Of a DNA stretch of 8,640 nt, positions 1-7,252 are shown piece after piece. Source of the DNA: Phycisphaeraceae bacterium (GTDB taxonomy: Bacteria; Planctomycetota; Phycisphaerae; Phycisphaerales; Phycisphaeraceae); the NCBI GenBank assembly GCA_003552605.1, contig PUNN01000252.1, forward strand, positions 1 through 8,640, read 5' to 3'. Below the pieces are notes generated by a model, which made no database searches, was not told the origin of the DNA, and saw only the letters and a program-made list of their open reading frames with translations. The position numbers were made by a program, and so were the translations under genes. Position 1 is the first letter of the stretch; each line of letters starts with the position of its first letter.

Positions 1-732
1 CCGATCTGCTCCTGCGGCATGGCCCCGATGGCCGCCGGCATGACCCGCTCGGGCGTGCCGCTCGGGCCGGTGATGGCCTTCATCATCGCCGCGCCGATGA
101 TCAACGTCCCGGCCCTGCTGCTCACCGGCGGCGCACTCGGCCCGGAATACGCGGCCGGCCGGGTGGTCGCCACGCTGGTGCTGGCGCTTCTGGCGGCCTG
201 GATTTTTGCGCGATGGGCCCAGCGCCTGGGCAGCCCGGGGGCATTGCTTAAAACCAGCGGTGAGGCCGGGGGCGACACATGCGGGGCGAGCGCGGCGGCG
301 CTTTCCGCAGGACAGGAAGGGAACGCGAAACGCGGGCTCCTGGCCCGGGCGTGGGGCTTGTTCCTCCAGATGAACAGCTACCTGCTGCTGGCGGTTGTCA
401 TGGGCGGGGCGATCAAGGCGGTGGTGCCGGCGGCGTGGATCGCCGAATCGGTCGGCGGCGATGGCACGGGTGGGGTGGTTCTGGCGGCGATTGCGGCGTC
501 GGTGCTGTACCTATGCACCTACACCGAGGTTCCAACCGCCGCGGCACTGGTCGAACTCGGCATGGGACCGGGAGCAACGCTGAGCTATCTCCTGGCCGGC
601 CCGGGCATGTCGCTGCCATCGCTGCTGCTGTTGTCGGCGGTGTTCCGACCGCGGGCCCTGGCGGCCTATGCGGCGCTGGCCCTGACAGTGGCCGTGCTCG
701 CGGGCGTGGTGTTCAACTTCATTGTCGCGTGA
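1..732 (+). CDS. Permease of the PF03773 / UPF0718 (ArsP-like) family, C-terminal part
   Basis: This is an inner-membrane permease whose 5' end lies outside the window; the frame is open from base 1 and gives 243 residues before TGA. The first residues read PICSCGMAPMAAGM, followed by FIIAAPMIN. This Cys-x-Cys segment and the 'AAPMIN' helix are hallmarks of the predicted permease family PF03773, which includes the organoarsenical exporter ArsP. Hydrophobic segments fall at about residues 24-42, 54-71, 122-143, 158-173, 192-212 and 218-241, with a hydrophilic loop at about 75-115. The last part contains CTYTEVPTAAAL and LAGPGMSLPSLLLL, the second half of the internally duplicated fold. The substrate cannot be deduced: members are annotated as arsenical, metal-related or unknown exporters, and no ars gene is visible next to it. 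No clear terminator follows. Family assignment is fairly sure; function is not. Confidence 0.85.
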   Translation, partial: PICSCGMAPMAAGMTRSGVPLGPVMAFIIAAPMINVPALLLTGGALGPEYAAGRVVATLVLALLAAWIFARWAQRLGSPGALLKTSGEAGGDTCGASAAALSAGQEGNAKRGLLARAWGLFLQMNSYLLLAVVMGGAIKAVVPAAWIAESVGGDGTGGVVLAAIAASVLYLCTYTEVPTAAALVELGMGPGATLSYLLAGPGMSLPSLLLLSAVFRPRALAAYAALALTVAVLAGVVFNFIVA

Positions 733-1093
733 TGGCGATAGCCCGACCAAAAATACGCTGCTGCGCCCGCATGTACCTGCATGCTCTACCAAGTGGCTTA
801 TCCCACAAGCCGCATCGCGGCAACTTCGATAATTGAGCGGCCTCGAGTGATCATTGGAAAAACATCCATGTCGTAAGCGAACACTCGACATCGATTACGC
901 CCGCTTCCACGGGCACAATGGAAGACGAGACGCCGAAAAACGGAGGATATAGTGCCATTTTTAAGAAGATGGGCCGCCGCGCCGGGATGGAGGCGCACTG
1001 GGGTGTGGGCCGGCAACGCCCCGCAGACGGAATGGGTTGAGCCTGGCGCGATCCGATGCTGCCGTCACTCCCCCGCGGACGCACAAAAATGGG
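733..1093. other. Gene-free convergent intergenic region
   Basis: The stretch lies between the 3' ends of the permease (+) and the propeller lipoprotein (-). I see no convincing gene. There are small potential hairpins: GCATG/CATGC at 769-773 and 780-784, ATGTCG/CGACAT at 868-873 and 886-891, and GCCCG/CGGGC at 899-903 and 910-914. None is followed by a T run, so none can be called a terminator. A purine-rich GGAGGA at 942-947 precedes a GTG at 952, but the resulting 64-codon frame looks non-coding. Confidence 0.6.
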
Positions 1094-2549
1094 TCATTCC
1101 ACCTCGGCAAGAAGCAGCCAGATATGGCTGGATTGGCCGCGGTTGAAGGTGCTGTTGACCACCGCGATGCGGCCGGCATCATCGACCGCGAGTTTGCTCA
1201 TCAAAAGCCCCTGCTGGCTGCCGTTGAAGCCGAGTTGGCGGTCCACCGTCCCCGCAACGGTCGAGGGTTCATGAAATGAATCGCCACCATCATCTGAATG
1301 GGTGAAACCGAGACCGCGGGAGCGGCCGGCTGCCTCGGGGAAAAACTCCCAGAGCAGGTAGATGCCGCTGTCGCCATCGACATCGAGTGAAGGGAAAGAG
1401 ACGCTCTCAACGCCTTCATCCTCGCCGCGCGAGATCACCCGTGCTTGCTCGAAATCATCGGCATTGTGGCTGCGTCGGGCATAACGGATGTGATAGGTGT
1501 TCCCGCGTCCGTGCCCATTGGCACTTTCAGCCCATGCCAGGTGGAGCGTGCCTTCGGCGTCCACGGCCAAATTCGGGCCATCGGCATGGCCGGGGCCGGC
1601 GGCGACTGTTCGCGGCCGCCCGAATGACTCGCCCTCATCGCTCGACTTGGCGAGATGAATGTCGGCTTGCGCGTCCTCGCCATGCGTCCAGGCCAGGTAG
1701 ATATCCCCCTCGGGTGCCACGGCGAGTGTGGGGCCGCGGGCCGGTTGCCGCCGCTCATCGCCGGCCAGGTGATGCGGCGCCGTGAAACTCTCCCCGTCAT
1801 CCATGCTGCGGCTGAACCGTAGATTGCCTTCGTACTCCGTCCACGCGGCGTAAAGCGTGCCATCTTCAGCGCGGGCGATGTCCAGGCTGCCGTTGTGCCA
1901 GGCGTGGCGGCTCATCCGACCCTTGCCCGCACCGGCTTCGGTGTTGGACAGGTTGATCGGCTCACTGAACGTTTCACCACCATCACTCGATCGCGCAAAG
2001 TAGATCTCCCCGCCATGCGAACCTCCGGAAAAGACGATCTCCTGCCACAGGACGAACACCTCTGTATCATCATCACCGCTGATGATCATGCGCGGCAACC
2101 ATGAAAACACATCACCGCTGCGTGAAACGTTGGTCGGTTCATCGAGTTGCGGCTCGCCCGCCGCGCTGTATCGCTGGAAGCGGATGTCCTGCGCCTTCTG
2201 ATCGGCCCAGGCCACGGCAATCGTGCCATCCTCGCCGCGGGCCACGGTCGGGTCATCCACGAAGTGAAACTCCGATTCATTCATCCGCCACGGCCCGCGA
2301 TAAGCCTGCCCACGGTCGACTTCGATGGGCTCGCCCCAGTCACCCCCCCCCGGAAGTTCCCCCGGAAGTTTCCCCGGAAGTTTCCCCGGATGTGCCCGGG
2401 GGAACAGCCGGTGCCGCATCGCCACCGCTCGTTGTCTTGTGTTCGCCATCGGATGAACATGCGGCCGCGGCAATCACCATCGCCACAAGCATGGCAAGTG
2501 CCCACACACGCTCCGCAGACACGTTGGAAGGTGTCCGCATCGCCATCAT
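1094..2549 (-). CDS. Asp-box (BNR/sialidase-like) beta-propeller lipoprotein, frameshifted at a G9 tract
   Basis: The predicted product is an exported, lipid-anchored beta-propeller. The N-terminal frame (2549 down to the G tract) encodes a positive start, a hydrophobic core and a lipobox ending AAAC-SS, then a Ser/Thr/Gly-rich linker; in this frame a TGA follows the G run at once. The propeller is in the next frame, beginning GDWGEPIEVD, and runs to TGA at 1094-1096. With eight rather than nine G at 2343-2351 the two join as one 484-residue protein. In that numbering Asp boxes (SxDxGxxF) lie at about 187-194, 248-255, 302-309 and 418-425, alternating with DxxGxxYxAW-type strands, about six or seven blades in all. 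No FRIP-type sialidase arginine motif is seen, so sialidase activity is not supported; sugar binding or lyase activity is possible. The start at 2549 is preferred over ATG 2555 because AGGA (2558-2555) then lies five bases upstream; ATG 2546 is also possible. It follows the lyase gene on the same strand. Confidence 0.75.
2343..2351 (-). repeat. G9 homopolymer at the frame junction of the lipoprotein gene
   Basis: Nine consecutive C on the plus strand (G on the coding strand) sit exactly between the signal-peptide/linker frame and the propeller frame. Read with nine G, the linker frame ends GGG GGG GGG TGA. Read with eight, it continues GGG GGG GGT GAC TGG GGC into the propeller. The tract is the longest homopolymer I noticed in the window. 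It is either an error site or a slippage switch. Confidence 0.9.
2348..2395 (-). repeat. 12-bp tandem repeat (about four units) encoding a Thr-Ser-Gly-Glu linker
   Basis: Units of plus-strand pattern CCCCGGAAGTTY start at 2348, 2360 and 2372, with a degenerate fourth at 2384 (CCCCGGATGTGC). On the coding strand they encode TSGE/TSGG repeats just after the lipoprotein Cys region, a flexible spacer between the lipid anchor and the propeller. The unit is a multiple of three, so copy-number change would alter linker length without changing the frame. Confidence 0.85.
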
Positions 2550-2603
2550 AGACATCCTATGAACCGCGCTGCGCGAAGGGCAAGGCAGAACGGGCCAACG
2601 GAT

Positions 2604-2624
2604 AGGGTGCAGGGTGCAGGGTGC
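2604..2624. repeat. Three perfect tandem heptamers AGGGTGC upstream of the lipoprotein gene
   Basis: AGGGTGC occurs three times without interruption at 2604-2610, 2611-2617 and 2618-2624. On the transcribed (minus) side it is GCACCCT repeated, about 55-75 bases upstream of the preferred ATG at 2549. An AT-rich GATATATG lies just upstream (minus strand, about 2636-2629) and could be part of a weak -10 region, but no matching -35 is evident. Heptamer change here would alter promoter or leader spacing. Confidence 0.8.
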
Positions 2625-2683
2625 ATGGCATATATCGCGGCTGGCGGAACGGGCCTTTACCCCCTATCACCATTTCCTGGGGC

Positions 2684-2833
2684 GGGAAGGGGCCGGGGGT
2701 GAGGGCAGATTCGTGCCGCGGCTGAACCGACGGCCAACCCCCCACATGAGGCGGGAAGGACGGTACATGAACTATTCGGGCGTTTGCACCAAGTCCGCCC
2801 TCACCCCGCTCCCCTCTTGAAGGTAGGGGGAGA
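2684..2833. repeat. REP-like intergenic inverted repeat element
   Basis: A left arm at about 2689-2709 (GGGGCCGGGGGTGAGGGCAGA) matches the reverse complement of a right arm at 2795-2815 in about 17 of 21 positions; the arms enclose about 85 bases. The 'CCCTCACCCC...CTCCCCTC...GGGGGAG' pattern at 2801-2833 and its mirror image at 2684-2705 resemble a repeat type common in proteobacterial intergenic DNA. Its spurious translations contain LPSRGERGEGG and LTPGPFP, typical of such elements rather than of genes. It lies in the 347-bp spacer between the lyase and the lipoprotein genes and could stabilise or attenuate a shared transcript. Confidence 0.6.
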
Positions 2834-2896
2834 AAAATACATCCCGCGGCGCGTGTCATGCGCCCGGGTGGGTGGTGGGGGGCGGGGGGTTGGCCC

Positions 2897-5308
2897 TCAG
2901 CGGGTGTAGCTCAGCACACCATCGCTGACACTGGCGTCGACACGTTCACCGTTGATGGTCAGGGCAGGAGAACCGGTCACGGGGAGACGGAGTTCATCGA
3001 GATCACCGGTGACGCTGACCTCATCCTCACTGATCCGGATGAATGCATGGTCAGTGAAGGTATAGCGTTCATCGTTTTCACCTTCCAGAGTCACGGGCTC
3101 GCCGATGCCATCTTCACCAAGGTAGACGAGGATGCGATCGTCGATGTCACCGCCGGCGATGCGTGCCGCAAGCGAGCCGCCCTCGGCGGCGATGCGCTCG
3201 AAAGTGTCAATCCGGTGGCCGCCCTTGCCGCCTTCGAACGGTTCGTGCAGCGCGGCGAAGGTGGTGGCGGGGGCCTCGCGGCGAACCAGCAGGGTCACAC
3301 CACCAGTCTCAGGTTCATCGAAATCATCACCGACGTAGGTCGGGGTCTTACCGGTAAACACCTTCGTGCCCGGCTCTGGCAGCATGCTCACCCGCACGCC
3401 TACGCCGCGCTCGAACCACGCCGGTGTCAGCTCGCTTTCCTCGATGTCATCGCCGGCAAAGTCCTGCACCATGCTCACCGACCACGCTTCATCGCCCGCA
3501 TCGAAGCGGTGGACATCCTTGAGGTCATAACGATCGCCGCGCCCCTCGAGCCGGTTGGCCATGCCCTCGATGGAATCATCGTAGAGCACACCGCCATCAA
3601 GCTCATCCGTGGCCGTCCACTGCTGATCCTCAACTCGGTGGTGCGAGCCGAGGGCATGCACCTGCCAGTCGTATTCGCGGTCGCGGTCGCTCTCGAGCCA
3701 GAAGGCATCGAACATGTACTCATCGGTCAGCACCAGCGCCCTCTCCTGGTTCACATCGGGATAGACCCCCTCGGCCTGAACGGCGACGAACCGGGCCGGG
3801 TCATCCATGTTCTCCCGCACGCGGTGGTTCGGAGTACCTTCATTGCCGTTATCCACGCGGCGGGCCTGGAGGCTGTCGACCACAACGCCGGCATGGCCGC
3901 GCACCGAATCGGTCCAGGGGTCATCCCCGGCGTAGCCGGCGCTGATCTGGCGGTTGTAGTAGATCGGCCGGTTGAGCGCGTAGTAACCCAGCAGGGAGAA
4001 GGAATCGTGCGTGTAGTGGACGTAATACATCGAGAACTGAAGCGACACGGCCGGTGAGCCTGATTCCCAGAAATCCGGCGTCTCATCGGCCCGCAGCATG
4101 GCAAAACCGCGCTCACGGTAGGCCGCGGATGGGGCCGGTTTCGGCGGCGTGACCTCGGCCGGGTCGATGGGATCGAGGTCATGGAACAGCGTCGGGATGT
4201 ACTTCTCATCCCCCGGGTGGCGCTTCTGGGCCAGGAAGTAGTCGAACCCGGCATCCGGCCACTGCTGATGAGCGATCTCGAACCAGAGCGGCCGGACGAA
4301 CTTCTCGACGATCTGCCAGCGGTGGTCGCGTCCGTTCATGTTGGCGCCCATGAAGTGGGCATCGCCGCCGCGACCATCGGGCAGGAACCCGGCGACGTTG
4401 GCGTGCTGGTCGATGGCGTAGCGCGGGTAGCTCGAGCGGTCGTAAACATGCTGCGGGCCGCCGCGGGCATCACCCATGGTCACGTGCGGGTATTGGGGCA
4501 GTCCACCCGGGATGTCGATGCGCGGGTAGCCGACGGTGAAGTAGGCTTCGAGATAGCTCCGCATGGTGGCCCCGCCCTCACCCTCGTAGCCGAAGCCGAG
4601 TTCATCCATGCCCAGCCGCTCGAGGCCGCGGCACCACAGCAGCATCTCGCCGATCATCGAGTACTGCTTGCCGAACTCCTCCATGTAGAACTGGCCATCG
4701 GCGATGTACTCATCCAGGTACCACTTCCACGAGCCACGCACATCCGCGATTTCGCGGATGAGGTCCTTATCTTGAAGTGACAGGGCCAGCAGGTGGGAAC
4801 TGAACTTGCGCGGCCACTGCATGTTGGGCAGCCAGCTTGTGCGCGTCCAGTCGCGCTCCCAGTCGATGGCATGCGCGATGTGCTTGCGCATCGTTTTTTC
4901 AATTTGCTCGCGCTGCTCGGGTGAAAGCTCATCGTGGAGGATGTCATAGCGCAGGGCGTTGATGTACTGATCCGACCACGGCCGATGGTCGACCTCGTAG
5001 CCGATGAACTCGAGCAGAATCTGCTTCTCGCGCTCGCCGGCCTCCTCATCACCGCGGACCATGTAGTCAAACAGACGGCGGAAGCTGTCGGCATCGCCCC
5101 CGCGGGTGTAGGAGAACATCCGCTCGTAGGCGGTGTCGGCCCAGGGCTCCTCTTCCAGACGCCGCTCGGCCGCCTCGATCTCCGCGGCGTCCATCCAGAT
5201 GAAGGGTCTTTCGACGGTGTCGGCCGTCGCGGTCCCAGCGACGGTCAGCAGCACGGTGGCCATGATGATGCAGCCGATGGCAAACGACAGCGGGCGTTCA
5301 AAGCTCAT
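2897..5308 (-). CDS. Heparinase II/III-family polysaccharide lyase, secreted
   Basis: The gene encodes an 803-residue exported protein. A signal peptide covers about residues 1-29 (core FAIGCIIMATVLLTVAG, cleavage likely at ATA-D). The mature part starts with an alpha-helical region (about 35-380, rich in Trp, Arg and Glu), as in the alpha/alpha toroid of this lyase group. It includes ADGQFYMEEFGKQYSMIGEM (203-222), the usual site of the active-site Tyr. From about 395 a beta-sandwich follows with FAMLRADE, HYTHDSFSLLGYYALNRPIYYN (His434, Asp435) and SVRGHAGVVVDSLQ (His472), matching the heparinase II/III-like domain (PF07940). Such enzymes cleave uronate-containing polysaccharides by beta-elimination in the periplasm or outside the cell. 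The exact substrate (alginate, heparin-like, ulvan-like or other) cannot be read. ATG at 5308 is chosen because the signal peptide begins there and AGGA lies about ten bases upstream; the open frame further upstream runs antisense to gdhA. The protein is very acidic. Confidence 0.85.
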   Translation of the reverse strand: MSFERPLSFAIGCIIMATVLLTVAGTATADTVERPFIWMDAAEIEAAERRLEEEPWADTAYERMFSYTRGGDADSFRRLFDYMVRGDEEAGEREKQILLEFIGYEVDHRPWSDQYINALRYDILHDELSPEQREQIEKTMRKHIAHAIDWERDWTRTSWLPNMQWPRKFSSHLLALSLQDKDLIREIADVRGSWKWYLDEYIADGQFYMEEFGKQYSMIGEMLLWCRGLERLGMDELGFGYEGEGGATMRSYLEAYFTVGYPRIDIPGGLPQYPHVTMGDARGGPQHVYDRSSYPRYAIDQHANVAGFLPDGRGGDAHFMGANMNGRDHRWQIVEKFVRPLWFEIAHQQWPDAGFDYFLAQKRHPGDEKYIPTLFHDLDPIDPAEVTPPKPAPSAAYRERGFAMLRADETPDFWESGSPAVSLQFSMYYVHYTHDSFSLLGYYALNRPIYYNRQISAGYAGDDPWTDSVRGHAGVVVDSLQARRVDNGNEGTPNHRVRENMDDPARFVAVQAEGVYPDVNQERALVLTDEYMFDAFWLESDRDREYDWQVHALGSHHRVEDQQWTATDELDGGVLYDDSIEGMANRLEGRGDRYDLKDVHRFDAGDEAWSVSMVQDFAGDDIEESELTPAWFERGVGVRVSMLPEPGTKVFTGKTPTYVGDDFDEPETGGVTLLVRREAPATTFAALHEPFEGGKGGHRIDTFERIAAEGGSLAARIAGGDIDDRILVYLGEDGIGEPVTLEGENDERYTFTDHAFIRISEDEVSVTGDLDELRLPVTGSPALTINGERVDASVSDGVLSYTR

Positions 5309-5524
5309 GTGATTGGGTTCCTGTAGCAACGGCGCCCGGTGCCGGCTCAGGCCCGCCGGCGGGCGCAAGGGGGCTGGGATATCGGTGGACGAAAGCACCG
5401 CCACCGGCGACTGCCGCGACCACGCCGATCCGGCATCCATGGCAGGATAACGCATACCCCCTTCTCTCTGTTGCATCCCATGTTGGATGCCACGGCCTGC
5501 CCAATGCACAACAAATACGTCTTT

Positions 5525-5536
5525 ATTTGCGCAAAT
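5525..5536. promoter_or_regulatory. Perfect 12-bp palindrome ATTTGCGCAAAT, possible operator
   Basis: The sequence equals its own reverse complement and lies in the only AT-rich patch of the divergent region. A looser pair, ACAAAT at 5511-5516 and ATTTGT at 5535-5540, overlaps it. Its position about 220 bp upstream of the lyase and about 250 bp upstream of gdhA suits binding of a dimeric regulator; which protein binds is unknown. Confidence 0.35.
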
Positions 5537-5775
5537 TTGTCCCACGCGGCCATTTCGCGACATAGGAAGGCGAGGTGGCGGCCTCGTCCCGGTTTCCACG
5601 AGGGGCAAAGAAGAACCGATCAGCCGGTTTTGTGTATCATGGTTGGCCGCGCCCATCATCTGGGCGGCTGCCGGCCGGCTGCCTCGGGGCACCGCCGGGC
5701 CGGCACCCTCACGCAGGATGGACTTGTCAGAAGGGGCTGCCGCCCCGATTCCCACCACACCGCCCCCTTGCCCAG

Positions 5776-5781
5776 AAGGAG
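5776..5781 (+). promoter_or_regulatory. Ribosome binding site AAGGAG supporting a TTG start of gdhA
   Basis: AAGGAG lies seven bases before TTG (5789-5791), an optimal distance, and 16 bases before ATG (5798-5800), which is too far for normal initiation. TTG, ACG, ACC and ATG are in the same frame, so both starts give an intact enzyme differing by three residues. Confidence 0.65.
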
Positions 5782-5788
5782 CCGAGCC

Positions 5789-7147
5789 TTGACGACCATG
5801 GCTGGAAAACTCGATGAGAAAATCACCCCCATCTACCAGGAGGTGCTCCAGCGCAACCCCGGTGAGTCCGAGTTTCACCAGGCCGTACACGAGGTGCTCG
5901 AATCCCTCGGCCGGGTGATCGTGAAGTACCCCGAGTTCGCCGACCACAAGATCATCCAGCGCATCTGCGAGCCGGAGCGCCAGGTCATCTTCCGCGTGCC
6001 CTGGCAGGATGACCGCGGCGAGGTCCATATCAATCGCGCCTTCCGCGTCGAGTTCAACAGCGCGCTCGGGCCCTACAAGGGCGGCATGCGCTTTCACCCG
6101 TCGGTCTACCTCGGCGTGATCAAGTTCCTCGGCTTCGAGCAGATATTCAAGAACGCCCTGACCGGCCTGCCGATCGGCGGCGGTAAAGGCGGCAGTGACT
6201 TCGACCCCAAGGGCCGCTCCGATGATGAGATCATGCGGTTCTGCCAGAGCCTGATGACCGAGCTCTACCGCCACCTCGGTGAATACACCGATGTGCCTGC
6301 CGGTGACATTGGCGTCGGGCAGCGCGAGATCGGCTACCTGTTCGGTCAGTACAAGCGCATCACCAACCGCTATGAGTCCGGCGTGCTGACGGGCAAGGGC
6401 CTGGACTGGGGTGGGTCGCTGGTGCGGCGGGAGGCGACAGGATACGGCACCGTCTTCTTCGCCCAGGAGATGCTGCGCGCCCGTGGGGAATCGCTCGAGG
6501 GTCGAAAGTGCGTGGTCTCGGGTTCAGGCAACGTGGCCATCTACGCCGCCGAACAACTCATCCAGCTCGGGGCGAAAGTGATCGCCTGCTCGGATTCCAA
6601 CGGTGTGATCGTGCATGAAGCCGGCATCGATCTCGACCTGCTCAAGCAGATCAAGGAAGTCGAGCGGCGGCGCATCCGCGACTATGCCGACCGCTGCACC
6701 GATGCCCGCTACATCGACCGCGGCAACATCTGGGACATCCCCTGCGATGTGGCCATCCCCGCCGCCACCGAGAACGAGCTCAGCGGCAGTGATGCCAAGA
6801 AGCTGGTGGAAAACGGCTGCATCGCCGTGGCTGAAGGGGCCAACATGCCCACCACGCCCGAGGGGGTGCACGTGTTTCAGGATGCGGGTGTCGCCTACGG
6901 GCCGGGCAAAGCCGCCAACGCCGGGGGCGTGGCCACAAGCGCCCTGGAAATGCAGCAGAACGCCAGCCGCGACTCCTGGACCTTCGAATACACCGAAAAG
7001 CGGTTGCAGCAGATCATGCAGGACATCCACCACACCTGCCACGAAACTGCGGAGGAGTTCGGGGTGCCCGGCAACTACGTGCTCGGGGCCAACATCGCCG
7101 CCTTCCTCAAGGTTGGCCGCGCGATGGTGGCCATGGGCCTGGTGTAA
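5789..7147 (+). CDS. gdhA: NADP-specific glutamate dehydrogenase
   Basis: The enzyme catalyses reductive amination of 2-oxoglutarate with ammonia and NADPH to glutamate in the cytosol (EC 1.4.1.4). The 452-residue product is close to the 447 of E. coli GdhA and aligns over its whole length. Landmarks, numbered from the TTG: GPYKGGMRFHPS (94-104), the active-site lysine in GGGKGGSDFDPKG (Lys133), DVPAGDIGVG with the catalytic Asp173, TGKGLDWGGSLVRREATGYG, the Rossmann loop SGSGNVA (244-250), EGANMPTT and GPGKAANAGGVATSALEM. The start is probably TTG at 5789: AAGGAG at 5776-5781 ends seven bases before it, but 16 bases before the in-frame ATG at 5798. The extra residues would be M-T-T before M-A-G-K. 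The gene stands alone, divergent from the lyase and convergent with the reductase gene. Gene identity is very sure; the start is fairly sure. Confidence 0.95.
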   Translation: MTTMAGKLDEKITPIYQEVLQRNPGESEFHQAVHEVLESLGRVIVKYPEFADHKIIQRICEPERQVIFRVPWQDDRGEVHINRAFRVEFNSALGPYKGGMRFHPSVYLGVIKFLGFEQIFKNALTGLPIGGGKGGSDFDPKGRSDDEIMRFCQSLMTELYRHLGEYTDVPAGDIGVGQREIGYLFGQYKRITNRYESGVLTGKGLDWGGSLVRREATGYGTVFFAQEMLRARGESLEGRKCVVSGSGNVAIYAAEQLIQLGAKVIACSDSNGVIVHEAGIDLDLLKQIKEVERRRIRDYADRCTDARYIDRGNIWDIPCDVAIPAATENELSGSDAKKLVENGCIAVAEGANMPTTPEGVHVFQDAGVAYGPGKAANAGGVATSALEMQQNASRDSWTFEYTEKRLQQIMQDIHHTCHETAEEFGVPGNYVLGANIAAFLKVGRAMVAMGLV

Positions 7148-7252
7148 CCTGCCCCGGCGGATGCAAGGCCGGCGGGATGCCACGGTGAACGCACCATACG
7201 CGTGGGCGCAAAACTCTCACGCAGCGAACATGTGATCGCGTTTTCATCGTCC

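Larger units (their letters stand above)
5309..5788. other. Divergent intergenic region between the lyase and gdhA
   Basis: No gene is supported in these 480 bases. The region must hold the promoters of both divergent genes. Its notable parts are an AT-rich patch at about 5508-5540 with a perfect palindrome (5525-5536), a GCATCC/GGATGC hairpin (5473-5478 and 5485-5490), and GGGGC/GCCCC arms close upstream of gdhA without a T run. On the minus strand TATCCT at 5449-5444, within TTATCCTG, could be a -10 for the lyase, but no good -35 stands at the right distance. On the plus strand TATCAT at 5635-5640 resembles a -10, again without a -35. Confidence 0.5.

Noticed and set aside
952..1146. Small GTG-started frame (64 codons) after GGAGGA
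   Set aside because: The spacing of four bases is short, the product is unusually rich in Trp, Arg and Cys with no motif, and it overlaps the 3' end of the propeller gene on the other strand.
2557..2859. 100-codon minus-strand frame containing LPSRGERGEGG and LTPGPFP
   Set aside because: Such translations are typical of intergenic REP-like repeats; the frame covers the inverted repeat and heptamers rather than a protein domain.
2858..4057. 399-codon open frame on the plus strand opposite the lyase
   Set aside because: It is antisense to a well-supported gene and its sequence shows the usual GC-rich codon-complement pattern without motifs or a ribosome binding site.
5672..5689. 18-bp exact repeat (CGGCCGGCTGCCTCGGGG) shared with 1323-1340
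   Set aside because: One copy lies in coding sequence of the propeller gene and the other in intergenic DNA; the flanks do not match, so chance similarity of GC-rich words is the simplest view.
5735..5755. GGGGC/GCCCC hairpin upstream of gdhA as a terminator or attenuator
   Set aside because: The stem is only five pairs and no T run follows.
5309..6274. Upstream extension of the lyase reading frame, antisense to gdhA
   Set aside because: The signal peptide and ribosome binding site place the start at 5308; the extension is the antisense of a clear gdhA gene plus intergenic DNA and has no recognisable domain.
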